Positions 44,901-57,753 of a DNA stretch of 64,000 nucleotides are shown here, piece after piece; within the stretch, counting starts at the first letter, position 1, and each line of letters opens with the position of its first letter. The position numbers and the translations under genes are program-made. Source of the stretch: Polytrichum commune (taxonomy: Eukaryota > Streptophyta > Polytrichopsida > Polytrichales > Polytrichaceae); NCBI GenBank assembly GCA_950295325.1, contig OX485805.1, forward strand, positions 38,055,501 through 38,119,500, read 5' to 3'. The notes under the pieces are model-generated. The model did no database searches and was not told where the DNA came from. It saw nothing but the letters and a program-made list of their open reading frames with translations.

Positions 44901-47900
44901 TTTTTGTTTTCCATTTGGGTATCTGCAATGAGGGTATGGGAATTTGATGGTATTTGTGTTTCCATTACCATTTAGGTCTATATACTATGCAAGGACCTCC
45001 ATACTTAGGTTAAATGTCCTAGTAACAATATGATTTTAGAATGGTATTGACTCAAATAATAACCCGGATATGCAAAGGTTCTCTCACCTTGACATACCCA
45101 CCAAATTTTGATGTTTTACTGGTATTACATTTTGATATCCACAGGTAGGTTCTTTGAAAACAGTATTGATGTTGATTATCGATACCCATGCATTCACTTA
45201 CATACTGGTCCAACATTGATCGGTTCCTCTACTCACCTCAATGTAGGTTCATATCTCAAAAATGTGCAAACAAACAAAATATGTCATTTATATTGCAATG
45301 TTGTGGTCTCCATGTGTAGACCCTAATTGCCAATGGAATAACTCTTCAAGAGGGCGATTGGATCTCTCTGAACGGGTCAACAGGAGAGGTAGTTCTGGGC
45401 AAGCAGCCACTAGCCCCTCCAGCAATTAGTGGGGACTTGGGCACCTTCATGAGTTGGGTCGATGAGTGGCGGGGCTTGAGGGTCAGAAACCTAACCTTCA
45501 CCTGTTGATTATAACATCGTCAGTGTATCCACAGGTGCATGGAGAAAGCCGAAGTATATATGTAGGTTTCACATTTTTCATTTTATATATAGACTTGTCA
45601 AACCAATATTAAGGATAGTTCCAAACTCTTGGAGGTATGCATCTGAGCAGTTGTTTTGTCTGTATCTTGAATCATTGGATCAGGTGATGGCGAATGCTGA
45701 CACACCAGAGGATGCATTGGCTGCCCGCAAGAATGGAGCAGAGGGCATTGGACTTTGCAGGACTGAACACATGGTAATACCAAAATCGGAACAAATGATT
45801 TGTTCGAATATAATAATGCATATGAGAGTATTGATGCACCATTGACACATACATATTGCAAAACAATTTTCTGGGGGGCAGAAATATGATGGAAACGATA
45901 TTTACATGTACCATAGTGTACATACAATAAAAGTGTGGTTACAACAAGAGAAGTAGTTCACATCTATGCTTGATTATTAGAATGTTTCAAGTTACTTGAT
46001 GATTGGTAGTACCCATATGCATGAACTGAAGTTGCTTTGGGTGCTTGCAATTTTGAGGTTTCTTCATAAGGAAATTGTCAGGGGCTACATTTTATTTTAT
46101 TTTTTCGCAACCTCATACTACAGTAGGAATTGAATTGCAAATTCCTATTTTGTTGCAGTTTTTCGCTTCTGATGAGAGAATCAAGGCAGTCAGGCAAATG
46201 ATTATGGCAGCAACAACTGCACAACGGCAAGTGGCCCTTGACAAATTGCTACCCTATCAACGTTCAGACTTTGAAGGCATTTTCCGGGTGATGGATGGTG
46301 AGTATTCATTTGATCCTCCAGGTCTTTGAACTAAGTGATGGATGCAAGGAGCCATGTCAGGCCCGTAGTAGGTGCCCAACTTACCGAGCTGTTGTAGCCC
46401 AACGGCAGGTATTAAGTGCTAAATACAGCCAATGGCACGGCGACATGTGTCAATCGCGAGATGTAGTGGTAAGGCCGTCACAGGGTCATTGATTACAGGT
46501 GATAATGTGCCTCCTTGTCTCCAATTAAGAAAAGACACTTCAGCAAGATCCCTCAGGCATGGTGGATTTGAAGATACCATATGTAATTTGACTTCAAAGA
46601 TGCAGCCTCAAGTATCCAAAAATCTGTGTCTGGTCCTTCTATTGCGTATCACATGTAATTGGATGCCTGAGAATCTCATCTTGTTAAAGTACTGTCAACC
46701 TGCAATGTGTCATGTGTTTGCAGGACTTCCTGTGACGATCCGCTTATTAGACCCGCCCCTTCACGAGTTTCTACCTGAAGGTGACATAGATGAAATTGTG
46801 GAAGAGTTGGCAGAGGCAACTGGAGTGAAAGAGGAAGAGGTTCTTCTCCGAATCGAAAAGCTTTCAGAAGTCAATCCGATGCTTGGCTTCCGTGGATGTC
46901 GGTGAGCCAGTGAACTCTCTACAGCTTCATATCTACTTTCAAAATAATGTTGCCATAACATTTAAGGGATACTAAATGGAGTTTATGGAGATTCTTACTT
47001 CATGAAGTTTGCATTTCTGTACCATCAAATTAAAGGATGACAGGGTGATGACTCAATATCTGACTATTATGTTCTGTGAGTATGACAATGAGGTATCTCT
47101 TTAACAATTCTGATTTAGAAGTGGGAGAATGGTCATTTTTACCGATACATATCAGAAATTTACATGCAGATAAAATCCTTCATGTAACATCCTCGATATT
47201 TTTGGCGCTTATCCGTATGTTACTCTCATGTCTCCAGGCTAGGTATAACATACCCAGAGCTCTCACAGATGCAAGCCAGAGCCATTTTTGAGGCTGCCAC
47301 AGCAATGGCAAATCAGGGAATTAAAGTCTTTCCAGAGATAATGGTGCCTCTTGTAGGAACACCCCAGGTATTTTCTTCACTTCGATAGTATAAATCACTG
47401 CTTTAAAATGACATCTATTCACGGGAAAGTTTGTGATAAGTTTCAGTCACCCATCGGCGTAAAAGTCATAGCAGATAGATAGATAGATAAATAGATACTC
47501 CGGCTCCCCGGGGAGCCAAGGTCACGTATTATGCATGTGGAAGTTTATTACGCATGTGTCAGCTATTCATCAAAAAAGATAAATGATCCAGCTGTGATCC
47601 GGAGTGTAGTTTCCGATTCTGTGTGCAAAGGAGACTATTTTGAAAAATGTCTAGGAATATTACAATCTAAACCGTAGGTGGTGGAGACTTGTTCTTAGTC
47701 ATTTAAAGATTTCCAGGGGTTTTAAATTTCTTGTACAGCAAGTGCATTGTCAAGAGCATTGGTATTTGGCTTGCAGGAGCTAGGGCATCAAGTAGCCTTG
47801 ATCCAAAAAGTTGCCAAGGAAGTATTTGCAGAAACAGGGACAACTCTCAAGTACAAAATTGGAACAATGATTGAGATCCCTAGAGCAGCCCTCGTGGCAG

Positions 47901-49450
47901 ATGAGGTGAGAGATTGAATTCTAGTTCTACTACATCCTCACTTGGATTTAAAATCAAGCACCCTGAAGGGCATGGCACTTAAGAAATAATTAGTACTTGT
48001 TGAACTGCATAATGTAAGAGCTTCGGTTTACTTATACAGTGATTATAAACCCTCATTAATGATACCCTTTCCTTCAGATTGCGGAGCATGCCGACTTCTT
48101 CTCGTTTGGAACGAATGACTTGACACAGATGACTTTTGGCTACAGCCGAGATGATGTGAGCAAGTTTCTGCCCTCGTACATTGCAAAAGGAATCCTCCAG
48201 CATGATCCTTTTGAGGTATAGTCTCTGGGCTTCTTCCACATCTTTCCCAAAGGCAGAGTCAGTCATTCTTCAGTGCTTCGTAATACCATGGCCAAAGATA
48301 GAGTAATCTAAATCTGGTCAGGTACAGAAAATTTACTTTGCAGTGGACTATTTGACTGAGCTACTTGTCTGTTGGCTTGTTTTGTTAAGTGATGTGATTA
48401 TGAAGTTGTTTGTTAGATGATATAACTGTCAATGGCACTATGGTTCACATTCATGTTTTTGTGTTGTAATTCTTTGGTCAGGTCTTGGACCAGCGGGGTG
48501 TGGGGCAACTCATTGTGATAGCAAAGGACCGGGGCCGTCAAACACGGCCTGATCTCAAGGTACATTTACACCTACATCGTTTACTTCAATTAGTGTTGAT
48601 TGTAATTTGGAGATACAGGTACACAATGAATTTAACTTTCTATGGAAGATTAATTTTTCAATAAGACAGTACAAATGAATAGTGTGCACTTTATGATACA
48701 TATCAAGATTTGATGGAATTGGTAAACCGCACTAATTGAAATTATAAAAAAAAACAAAAAACTAATGGGTACCTGTGTGTTCATGCATGGGATAGGTGTA
48801 ATGACATGGAAAAACACAAATTTTTGATGTCTTTAAGCTGGAAAACCTTCAGGGTCTTGTGTTTCCTACATGTCAATAAGTCTTTACATCAACATGTGCA
48901 TCTCGACAGTTGAGCTCAAGGACTGTGTGCATTCAACGAAAGGTTGTTTGAAAGGGTGGAGAATTGCTTCAATTTTTTTTCTTCTGATTCTCTTACTCCC
49001 TTACAGGTTGGAGTTTGTGGAGAGCATGGAGGAGAGCCCTCATCTGTTGCCTTCTTTGCAAAAATAGGTCTTGACTATGTTTCATGCTCACCATTCAGGT
49101 AACGACCACCCTCGTTTCCTTCTTCAGGGCATCTCTTCCACTACTTTACCTGATTCGTGAACTCTTCTTTTGATCTTTCTTTTTTTCATTTTCTTTCCTC
49201 CCAATACTCAGAAATACTCAATTGAGATGCTTATGATAAAAGAAATCCCGCTTCTAGCAGTGCAATAAGTGGTGATCACACATTGGCCCATTATTACAAG
49301 TGCTTCATCCTGGCGACCTCTTGATTGCAATCACCTACAGAAATATCGGATCATATCCATGTTTTTATCCAAGTTCACAATGATCTTGTGGGCAATATGT
49401 GCAGGGTACCCATTGCTCGGTTGGCAGCTGCCCAAGCAGCCACAAAGTGA
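38974..49450 (+). CDS. PPDK: Pyruvate, phosphate dikinase, chloroplast form (20 exons)
   Basis: PPDK interconverts pyruvate + ATP + Pi and PEP + AMP + PPi. The spliced product is 977 aa with no stop or frameshift. Exons: 38974-39285, 40382-40438, 40644-40877, 41423-41560, 41813-41975, 42132-42367, 42908-43036, 43237-43416, 43553-43690, 44705-44869, 45320-45481, 45684-45773, 46159-46297, 46724-46901, 47238-47367, 47777-47905, 48078-48215, 48482-48559, 49007-49098, 49405-49450. Residues 1 to about 100, Ser/Asn-rich, look like a plastid transit peptide. The nucleotide-binding half starts at RVFTFGKG ([18 protein letters not shown]). The swivelling domain has [10 protein letters not shown] with regulatory Thr556 and catalytic His558. 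The PEP/pyruvate barrel ends with [10 protein letters not shown] (catalytic Cys936). Thr-Ser-His matches the target of the plant PPDK regulatory protein, so light/dark phosphorylation is likely. Confidence 0.96.
39331..40350 (+). repeat. Four degenerate tandem repeats filling PPDK intron 1
   Basis: Units start near 39331, 39610, 39886 and 40113. Each runs through a CAGCTCGGAA-like start, GAAGAAATTTGTGATCCTCC, GCTGATTATG, CAGATGGTTTTCAGA and a GTAGACTACCTACA-like end. Lengths are 220-280 bp with many substitutions and indels, so the array is old. Plant PPDK genes often have a second promoter in this intron. Confidence 0.78.
40364..40366 (+). promoter_or_regulatory. In-frame ATG for a possible cytosolic PPDK isoform
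   Basis: An ATG 18 bases before exon 2 is in frame with it across the acceptor AG (giving [14 protein letters not shown]), with an in-frame TGA at 40355-40357 just upstream. A transcript starting in intron 1 would encode PPDK without transit peptide. This matches the dual-promoter layout known from flowering plants. Confidence 0.5.
42396..42860 (+). repeat. Three tandem repeats in PPDK intron 6
   Basis: ATTGATCACCAATTGAG starts units at 42396, 42558 and 42713 (periods 162 and 155 bp). Each continues with TCAATGAAGA, TAGTACCTTGCAT and GATCAATTCCCATGTGG variants. Confidence 0.78.
43850..44620 (+). repeat. Two dispersed repeats inside PPDK intron 9
   Basis: About 43895-44110 belongs to dispersed family R (shared with 51050-51180 and others). 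About 44345-44600 is a diverged copy of the hairpin-containing repeat at 20720-20960. They explain why this intron (43691-44704) is about 1 kb. Confidence 0.6.
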
Positions 49451-49799
49451 TGATAATGTTGCTACGAAACTTTGTGTGATTTTGGAAGACTTTGTGCCCC
49501 AAGTTTCATGTAACATGTCGAAATTGTAGATTATTGCACATTTCTAGTCTCAGTGCTATCTCTCTGGCACGTCGATTGCAGATGCAGTCAGTCTTTGTGC
49601 TTGCTATTCTTTGTTCATAGCCCATACATGATGTGTAACAAATGGCGCTGGGGTTTCCCAGCTTGTAAATAGTGTCTCCACAACTTTCTGACTCATGACT
49701 CTTGTGCATCACTTATTTACAACGTTCAATACTTCCTTGACACATTTGACTTTCTGGTTCACTCGGCCTGTGCCATACTTAATCACTTTCATGTGGAAG

Positions 49800-50190
49800 C
49801 ATCACCTAAGGTATAGATGGGTCTTAAATCGTTACTATTCTCACTAGCCCACTTCTCCTAGGATATGAAACACGCAATTACTACAAGATGGCTAGCAAAA
49901 TTAACTCAAGGCCGTAGCCTCTTTCATCATGATTTTCGGAGCTTGTATGAATATCTCACAGTGATGATTCTCATGCTCATTAAATGACCATACAGGTCCC
50001 CCTCCCAAATTCCATTGGCTATGGAGCTTCAAGTGGTTAACATATTCTGAACACAGAGTCCAATCTCTTCTAAAACACATGCCTTCTTGATGTTTGCTCG
50101 TGGATCCACATCTAACCACATACCACACAAATATTGGTTTCCAATTAAGATAAGCAACCGAATTAGGCATGCCTAGCTTAATTAAAACCT
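49800..50190 (+). repeat. Dispersed repeat family R, near full-length copy
   Basis: About 390 bp starting near AAGGTATAGATGGGTCTTAAA and ending near AAGATAAGCAACCGAATTAG. It contains CCCACTTCTCCTAGGATATG, GCTCATTAAATGACCATA and GTCCAATCTCTTCTAAAACA. Other copies: 51185-51590, 53000-53285 (minus), 55385-55640, 43895-44110, 33838-33970 (minus), 23690-23885 (minus). Confidence 0.65.
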
Positions 50191-51184
50191 GGTTAAAGCT
50201 CGTTATTTCTCTATCCAGGATCCTTGTTACTCTACCTGTCTCTCCAGCTCATGCCTGGGTTTTTCACACTCCAACAAACCCAGGCACATGCTGGGACATC
50301 TGAAATTCTCCGACTCCCTTGACAAACAGATGAAACTCCCCACCACGTAGCTCTATCCAGTGTAAAACATTATCCCATATCGTTCGCAGTAGCAGGGTAG
50401 GCTGGAAAAGTATAAACACCCCGCCTTCAGACGCTTTCCTCACGCAGCCGGGTGCTCAGCACAGAGCGAACTATTCTTTCGCCTTTTACTAAAGAATACC
50501 GTGCGCTGGGTACACCTACCGGCATACCCTTTTTTTTGGACTGCCCCTCGCGGGGCCCAACCAATCAAAATCCAAAGTGGATAGAACGCGCTGGTGAAGT
50601 AGTCCACGTGTCGATTGGTTAGACCAAACGTCTTCACGTAGGCTTACCCTGGGTCCTGTCCAATGCGGCCCAACCTTGTCACATGCAAAGTGATATGGCT
50701 CTAGTGTTCTTGAGGGGAGGGAGAGGTCGATGGTAGAGATGTTCATTATTTAACAGATGAGCCCAATCCGTTCTTGAATTTTTCAAGCCCGTTTGAAGAT
50801 GTGGCACCTAGGATGTCACATAGGAAGATAAATGTGCTGACCCAACCCTAGCATGCAGCCATTGGGTCGGATTTGATGAAACGAGCAATCCTAACGGACC
50901 AAGTTTTCAGAGTTCGGGTTGGCCCTCAATCTTGTCCCAAGTATAAAGTGGGCGTGAAAGTATAGACTTTCATGCGGGTACGTCATGGTCATGCGGGCTA
51001 TACCTTTTGTTGTAGAGATTATAATGTATCCAAGAACAAAGTGGCATTGGAAAGTGCATGTTTGTTGATTTCTTAACTAAATACATAGGTCGTCCAATTT
51101 GTGTTCACTATTGAGTGTAGAGTAGTTATTAATATTTGAAGATGCAATCCAATCTCTTTTGAACATGTGTCTTTACTTAAGACC

Positions 51185-51590
51185 CATCTACCTTAAGGTA
51201 GATGGGTTTAAAATGGTTACTTTTTGTGATTAGCTCACTTCTCCTAGAATATGAAGCACACGATTAGGATGAGTCGGTTAGTGAGGCCATAGCTACTTCC
51301 CTCGTAATTTCTAGAGCTCATATGAATATCTTATCCAAATCATTAAAGTGAAGATTCTTGTGCTCATTAAATGGTCATATAGGTTACCAACCCCCCCCCC
51401 CTTTTAAGTTGAATATTGAGCCTAGAATGGTTATCATATTTTGAGAACGCAATCCAATCACCTATAAATGTCTTTTTGGTGTCCATTCCTTGAGCCACAC
51501 GAAACCACATACCATCTCAAATTGAGGTCTATGACTAAGATAAGCAACCAAATTAGTCACCTCTACTTTACTTAAGTGATGTTCATAATT
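51185..51590 (+). repeat. Dispersed repeat family R, second long copy
   Basis: It shares order and blocks with 49800-50190 (ATGGGTTTAAAATGGTTAC, CTCACTTCTCCTAGAATATG, GCTCATTAAATGGTCATA), with a poly-C run at about 51391-51400. CCTTAAGGTAGATGGGT at its start is adjacent to the complementary ACCCATCTACCTTAAGG. Confidence 0.65.
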
Positions 51591-51817
51591 GAATTGCAAC
51601 GGCTTGGTACTTTTAGATTGTGTAAGAATATTTCCAAGTAGAAAATTATACTAAATAGTCCTATTACTGTGGGTCAAAAATTAGCGTGGAAATAATTAAT
51701 GTGGGCCACTCTAATTGTCTAGTTTGGGTGGAAATAATGTGGATGCAAGACCCCAGGCATTTCCCCTCAATCTTCCTTGAGACTTCAAAACATTACTCAG
51801 TGTACATGTCTCATTCT

Positions 51818-51921
51818 GTGGGCCCCCAAAACATAACAGTGAGATGCTCAAAAAGTTGCACAGGGAAACTCAACTTCAAACTCCACTCCCAACATCACAC
51901 TGTTATATTATGAGGGCCCAC
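51818..51921. mobile_element. 104-bp MITE with GTGGGCCC ends, copy 2
   Basis: Ends GTGGGCCCCCAAAACATAAC and GTTATATTATGAGGGCCCAC. It has the same 104-bp length as 23562-23665 and a shared interior GTGAGATGCT. Confidence 0.68.
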
Positions 51922-53660
51922 GCCACTAAGGAATGTAACGTTCGGACCAACATCTTACATAAAATTAAATAGTCACCTTACATTAAAAATACCATAGTTT
52001 TTTTTCTATTTTTTTTTTAAAATCACCTACATCAATTTCCTAGAAGAATGATTAATGTGGCCCACACTAATTTTTGACTAGAGAATTTTAGACTAGAGAT
52101 TTGGCATGGGTTTGGCATGATATTACACATCAACGTGGGATTTAAAAAGTTATTGTGGCAACATGGGCTTTAAAAAGTTATTGTGGCCCACACTAATGGG
52201 ACTAATCAATGTATTGGTTATGGAACCCATCTTAAAGATCAAAACAATGAAGATATTATGCGACGGTTTTGCAATTCAAAAATCTCTTAATAAATGAATG
52301 TGATATCAAAAGAACAAAATAAATGTATTTGTCGTCATGTCATATGTAAGAGTGATACAACAACTAAAGAAAAAACAACTAAAAGAGTTATGCTTAAAGC
52401 CTTGGGATCAAATTCCTGATGAGTTGGCTTAAACTTGAGTTTGAGAGTTGAATTGTGAAGGCTTGAAGTAGCATGCTAAAAGACTAGGGTTGGGCTATTA
52501 AAATTCCAATTTCTATATATATGTGCAATTATCTTGGTCAAAATCATATCACAAAAGTTTATACCTTTTTTCAATCATTCGTATAACAACTACAAGAAAA
52601 GAAACGAAAAAAACAATCATGATTGTATTTTGTTGATGCAGTACAATAATAAATACCAATATAATTGAGAATAATATATTAGCGTGGGACAACATTATTG
52701 CACATATGATGTAGCTTGTCATTCTAGAATTGCTATGCCAGACTAGCCTTGCATAGATAAGTTCTGTCAAGGTATTTTGAGATTACAAGAAGAAAGTCCA
52801 AACTTCAAGAGTTTCATCCAAATTTCATGATTAAGCTCCAGTAAACGAGAAGCTAACAAGCCCTGGAAAGTAAATGCACTCAAAGATTGACCAAACCCCA
52901 AGTAAGATCCCTCTTTAAGGATCTTTACACAACACTCTACAATGTGTAAAGTAGACAACCCTTATTCGGTTACTGTTAGGACACCTATACATTTGAGTGG
53001 TATGTGGTTAGAAGTGCCTCCAAGATGAATATATATATATATATCTTCTTAAAAAAATTAGACTACATGCTCAAAATATGCTAACCATTCTAGGCTCAAT
53101 AATGAACATAATTGGGAGTACATATATGACCATTTAATGAGCATGAGAATCTTCACTTTAATAACGAATGAGATATTAATATGAGCTCCGGAAATCATAA
53201 AGAAAGCGGCTACAACCTCCATTTGAATTTGCTACCCAAATTGTATCTAATCGCATGCTTTGTATTCTAGGATAATTGAGCTCAATGTTCAAGATTGAAA
53301 TCTTCAATGCCCTCCAAATGCAATTTGCCCCTTCAAAATATACATCTCTCAAAACAACCCTTCAAAACGCAACCCCGTATTGAAAATGAAGATGTCACTT
53401 GAAGTCCTCAATATAATATGCCCATCACAACAACCAACAAACATAGGACATTGTCACTACCAGAAATGGAGTAAGAGATGGTTGATTCTTAATTCTTCAC
53501 ATTGTACTGGAACCATGTACCATATAATTCATGCACAAGTTTAATATGAATTTTGTATTTCATTTCTATATTCTTGGGTTGACGTCTTGGATTTGAACCA
53601 GCCTTTCAACTGAAGGGCTGAAATTTGATAGCCCTTCAAAATGAAACTCATATATATGAG

Positions 53661-54051
53661 GGCTTCAATCTTGAGCACTGATTGGGCTGTCTACCTTACA
53701 TAAAAAGTGCCAGTGTGAAATCCGGACATAGAAACCAAGAGTGATGGAAGATCGATAAGGATGGACATGGATGAAGATCGATAAGGAATGGATGATACGC
53801 ATCATATTGGATGACTTCTGTCCAGAAAATGGGATGAGAAGAAGAGGCGGGCCCTGCCGCCCAGCCACACACGGCGCCGCGGTGCTGCACTGATTCCCTC
53901 CTCTCACCTCAATCACTCCAAATCTCAATCTCTCTCTCGCCATCGCCAATTCAAACCCCGAAAAACCTCTACAATTATCACACAATACGCTACAAACCCC
54001 TGTTTCCATTCCTTCTGTGGTTCCCGCCCCAAATTCTTTTGCAAATTTGGG
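53661..54051 (+). promoter_or_regulatory. Upstream region of the thioredoxin gene
   Basis: Composition shifts from AT-rich to GC-rich (CCGCCCAGCCACACACGGCG at about 53858) and then to a C/T-rich leader (CAATCTCTCTCTCGCCATCG) typical of plant 5' UTRs. A TATATATGAG at about 53650 is possible but far. The exact start site cannot be fixed. Confidence 0.35.
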
Positions 54052-54566
54052 ATGATGTTGGCTCAAGCTGCGGGAAGCAGAGTGCTGGGATTGCAAGACA
54101 CCGCGGGGTGCGCCCGCTCGGCAGAAATTCATCAACGGGGGATTCTGAGCAGCAGCGGCAGCGGGTTGCGGCAGGTGTCGTGGAGATGGAAGCAGATGGG
54201 AGCGAGGAAAGGATTTACAGGGGCGGCTGCTGCTGCTGCCGCGGTGAAGGCGGTAAAGGTAGGGGGAGCTCGGTGCAAGGCGGCCAGCATTGGCGAGGAG
54301 GAATTCGAGGATGTGGTGTTGAATTCCAAGGTGCCGGTGCTGGTGGACTTCTGGGCCGAGTGGTGTGGCCCCTGTAAGCTGGTGGCCAACAGCATGGACA
54401 CCATTGATAAGGTTCGTGTATCTTCTTCCTTCTCACTCTTCTTTCTTCTCGTCTTGAACGGTGTTGTTGTCAATGCGGATTAAATTGATATGGCATTGAA
54501 TTGATATGGCATTGAATTAATATGGCATAACATAAGAAAAATTGAGAGGGAGGATAATTGACCAGC

Positions 54567-54616
<50 letters not shown>

Positions 54617-57061
54617 CCTTCGATTATCGCTAGCTATTCCCTTCTGTGGTCATTCTTGACGGGAATTCGTACCCCATCCACACCGCGAATGTGATCAGGT
54701 TATGGCATTTCCCTTACCTCAACTTACAGGGTGGTCATTCTACTCATGGACACCATTGAGGGGATTTATGTCTTCTTCCCACTCTTCCTTTCTCATCTTG
54801 CTTTTGTTGTTGTTTTTATTCCCTGAGAAAAACGGTGTAGTCAGTGTGACAAGATGGACTCGAGGCGGTATAACATAAGAAAATCTGAGGAGGAGAATTG
54901 AGCAGCGGAGAGAGAGCAATTAGAGCATCCTTCAGTTATGGCTTGCTATCTTCCCTTGGATCTCTGGTCATTCTTGAGGGAAATTGTACCTCATTCGCAC
55001 CCGCATTCGATCAGGTTAGGGCTTTGCCCTTCTCTGAACGTACAGGAGTGTCATTCCACACTACGTTTTCTACAGAAGACCAAAATCATTAGGTAGTATC
55101 TGCTGTACTGCAGGATACTTTTTCTTAATACTGAAGCCATGATTACTTTCAAAAGCAACTGAAATGTGAACATCTAGTTAACCCGAATTGCTTTAAGAGC
55201 CCGATTTTGGGCCTCTCATACAAACAGTATTTAAATATTGATAGTTTATTTTCTTGCAAGATTATTCCTCATGACACCTGGACACAGAGTAGCTTGGAAA
55301 GAGTTTGATGAGGATTCATATCATGCAGTATTATAAGGAGATCCACTTCTTCAAGGAAATTCAATACACGACCAGAACAAAATAATTTGAATATTAAATT
55401 GAGACTATAGCCATATTTCCCTTAATTTTCAGAGCTTTATATGATTATCTTATTTATAATGAACGTGAAGTTTTATTTTTATTTTTAAATGATCATTTCA
55501 AGCCCCCCCCCAATTATGTTGACTATCGAACCTAGAATGGTTACCATGTAATCCAATCTCTTTTGTACACATTTCTCTATGTTGTTCATTCTTAAATGTC
55601 TGATTAAGATTATTATAAAATCAGGCCTGTTTACATTGGTCATGGTGTCCGGCCCCACTTGAGCACGGCTCTCTCAAGGGGCTCTCTGATTGTGTTTATG
55701 AATAAAGTGAACATTCATTTGCTTTCATGTAAAATAAATAACTAATAATATTAAAAAATGGTGAGTGGACTTGAAAATGTGCCATTCAAGGGCATGTGGA
55801 TAGGCACTTCATTACTGTCCATGTGGTGGAGACTTGAGCAGAGATGTGCTCTTGCCAGGTTAAGGTAGTGAATTGCGGTGTCCAGCATATCTTCAAATTT
55901 GTCCAAATTCCATGTAGATTAAAGTAAACCATTGAAGTAGCTCAATGTCAGATGGGTTCAAATCATTATAGGCTTTAAATTTGGGGGGGGGGGGTAGAAG
56001 CAGAGAAAGAATAATTTTTTATCGGTTGCCAACTCATATAAACATGTGAAGCATGGGGAGGAAGCGCCACTTGTTGGTGACTGAACCAACATGTGGATGG
56101 TAGGGTGAATGACTCCCAAGTAGGTTCACTTCTAGAACACTTAGATGCTTGAGAAATGGTGGTTGTTTGAGAGAACAGCCTTCTTCAAGAAGACTTCTCC
56201 TGTGCACTAGTGCAATCCCAAGTTTGCACTGAAGCCATGTGGCCAGGTTGTCATGATGTGGATCACTTTCCTTTTCTTTGTTTTGCTTAATCTGTTCGGC
56301 ATGCAAGAGATGGGAGTGAACAAACAGAATGTAAGTCCTGAGGGAATTCTATCCGCATTCACAATGTGAATTTGATCAGGGCAATGCCCTCCTCTGAACT
56401 TATAGGGAATCCTTGCCACAGTCTAGGGGTAACATTCCACTCTACAATTTATGATGTAGACTGTACCATCATCTGCTAGCGCTGCTTTGTAATCCTTGCC
56501 TATTTTGAAAAGCATCTTCTGGTCAATGACATGTGGATTGGCACTTCCATTCATTGTCCATGCGAATGGGCTGCTTGAGCAGAGATGTACATTAGTGCAT
56601 GTCCTCACGAATATCTTTAAAATTCATCTTCATTTGTTTCAGATATAAGGAGATCAAAAGTTCAAGGAGTCAATTGGAATGCCAGGATGCAGATACAATT
56701 AAGTGTTCTTGGTGTATAACCAGATTGTTCTATAACCATCTATGTCATGAAAGTAATGTTCACAAGGTTTATGAGTAGTAACAGTCCATGGGGCTCTCCT
56801 TTGGTAAATTGTAGGTTGTTTGACTTAAACTTACAAATGTTTTGTGTTCTGCAGAAATATCACGGGAGTTTGAAAGTGGTTAAGGTAGAGACTGACCGTA
56901 ACCCAAAGTTGGTGGAGAAGTACAAAGTCTATGGGTTGCCGACACTTATCTTATTTCAAAATGGTGAGGTAGTACCAGGTAGCAGGAGAGAGGGTGCCAT
57001 ATCTCTCAAGAAAATGGAATCCATGTTGATAGAAGTTCTCCCATCTCTTACAGCTGCTTGA
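54052..57061 (+). CDS. Chloroplast thioredoxin, x-type-like (two exons)
   Basis: Small disulfide reductase, probably in the plastid stroma. Exon 1 54052-54411 (120 codons) and exon 2 56855-57061, separated by a 2,443-bp GT-AG intron; 188 aa. Residues 1 to about 72 form an Ala/Arg/Ser-rich transit peptide. The fold begins near [10 protein letters not shown]. The active site is WCGPCK (Cys105, Cys108). The cis-proline is Pro149 in [14 protein letters not shown]. The end [10 protein letters not shown] resembles plant thioredoxin x more than y, m or f; TRX x typically supports 2-Cys peroxiredoxins. An upstream ATG at 54039 is out of frame, so 54052 is chosen. Confidence 0.88.
54393..55060 (+). 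repeat. Tandem duplication across the thioredoxin exon 1/intron border
   Basis: 54393-54740 (from CATGGACACCATTGA in the exon end into the intron, including a GA run at about 54572-54613) recurs diverged at 54745-55060 (CATGGACACCATTGAGGGG, then GAGCAGCGGAGAGAGA, GGTCATTCTTGAGGG). A third partial copy lies at about 56330-56440. The intron thus carries a pseudo-exon fragment. Confidence 0.65.
55385..55640 (+). repeat. Family R fragment in the thioredoxin intron
   Basis: It contains GAACCTAGAATGGTTACCAT and ATCCAATCTCTTTTGTACAC, matching 51410-51460. Confidence 0.55.
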
Positions 57062-57753
57062 GCAACAGGCATTGTACACGTTCTTTTGCTTTGTTCTTCG
57101 TTTCATTAGTTCTAGATCCAAAGTCAACTTGTGTTGTAGACTGCTCAAGACAAATTTTCAGCCGCACAGCAAAAAATACTGTACTCAAGAGGTTGTATTC
57201 TTTCTAAAATGTTACCATATTTCATCTGTGCCAGGTCTTACACGCGTTCTGATGGTCAGATACACATGTTTAGAGTATTGTGGGTCAGGATTGGACATTC
57301 TATTCCAGCAACTGAACAGCCCATCTATATGTTCTTCATTACATTGAGAACCCATTTATCTTTCCAAATCAGAAGTTCGGAAATCTATCCCTCTCATGTT
57401 CCATTTGACATCCATTAAGGAGATTTTTGCTACATGCAATGATTTCTCAAAATTTACATCACTAACACAGGGAGACACTTACTGCCAACATTGGTTATAT
57501 ACTAATTCGCAACCATGGCTGTTAAGGGTTCAAAAGTAGAAATTACAAACGCAAAATGGCACAGGTTTTCATTCTGTTTTTCTGGTTCCATCCATACAAG
57601 GTGCCAAAGCTAAAGCTTGAGAACAGATACCTATGCTAAAGTTCACATGAATTTGGTGCTAAATTGCTCTAGTGCCTCAGAGCATTACCACCAAATCACT
57701 TGTGGAGTTATGAAACAGAAAAGAAATGAAAATCAGAGAGTATAACAAATCTC
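57062..57753. other. Thioredoxin 3' flank
   Basis: AT-rich, no gene. Probably contains the 3' UTR of the thioredoxin gene. Confidence 0.4.

Larger units (their letters stand above)
49451..53660. other. PPDK 3' flank and repeat-rich intergenic DNA
   Basis: No gene recognised. It contains dispersed family R at 49800-50190, 51185-51590 (both plus) and 53000-53285 (minus), a 104-bp GTGGGCCC MITE at 51818-51921 and a (TA)n run at about 53028-53044. About 50430-50740 is GC-richer with a weak inverted repeat around TATTCTTT...AAAGAATA. Confidence 0.45.
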
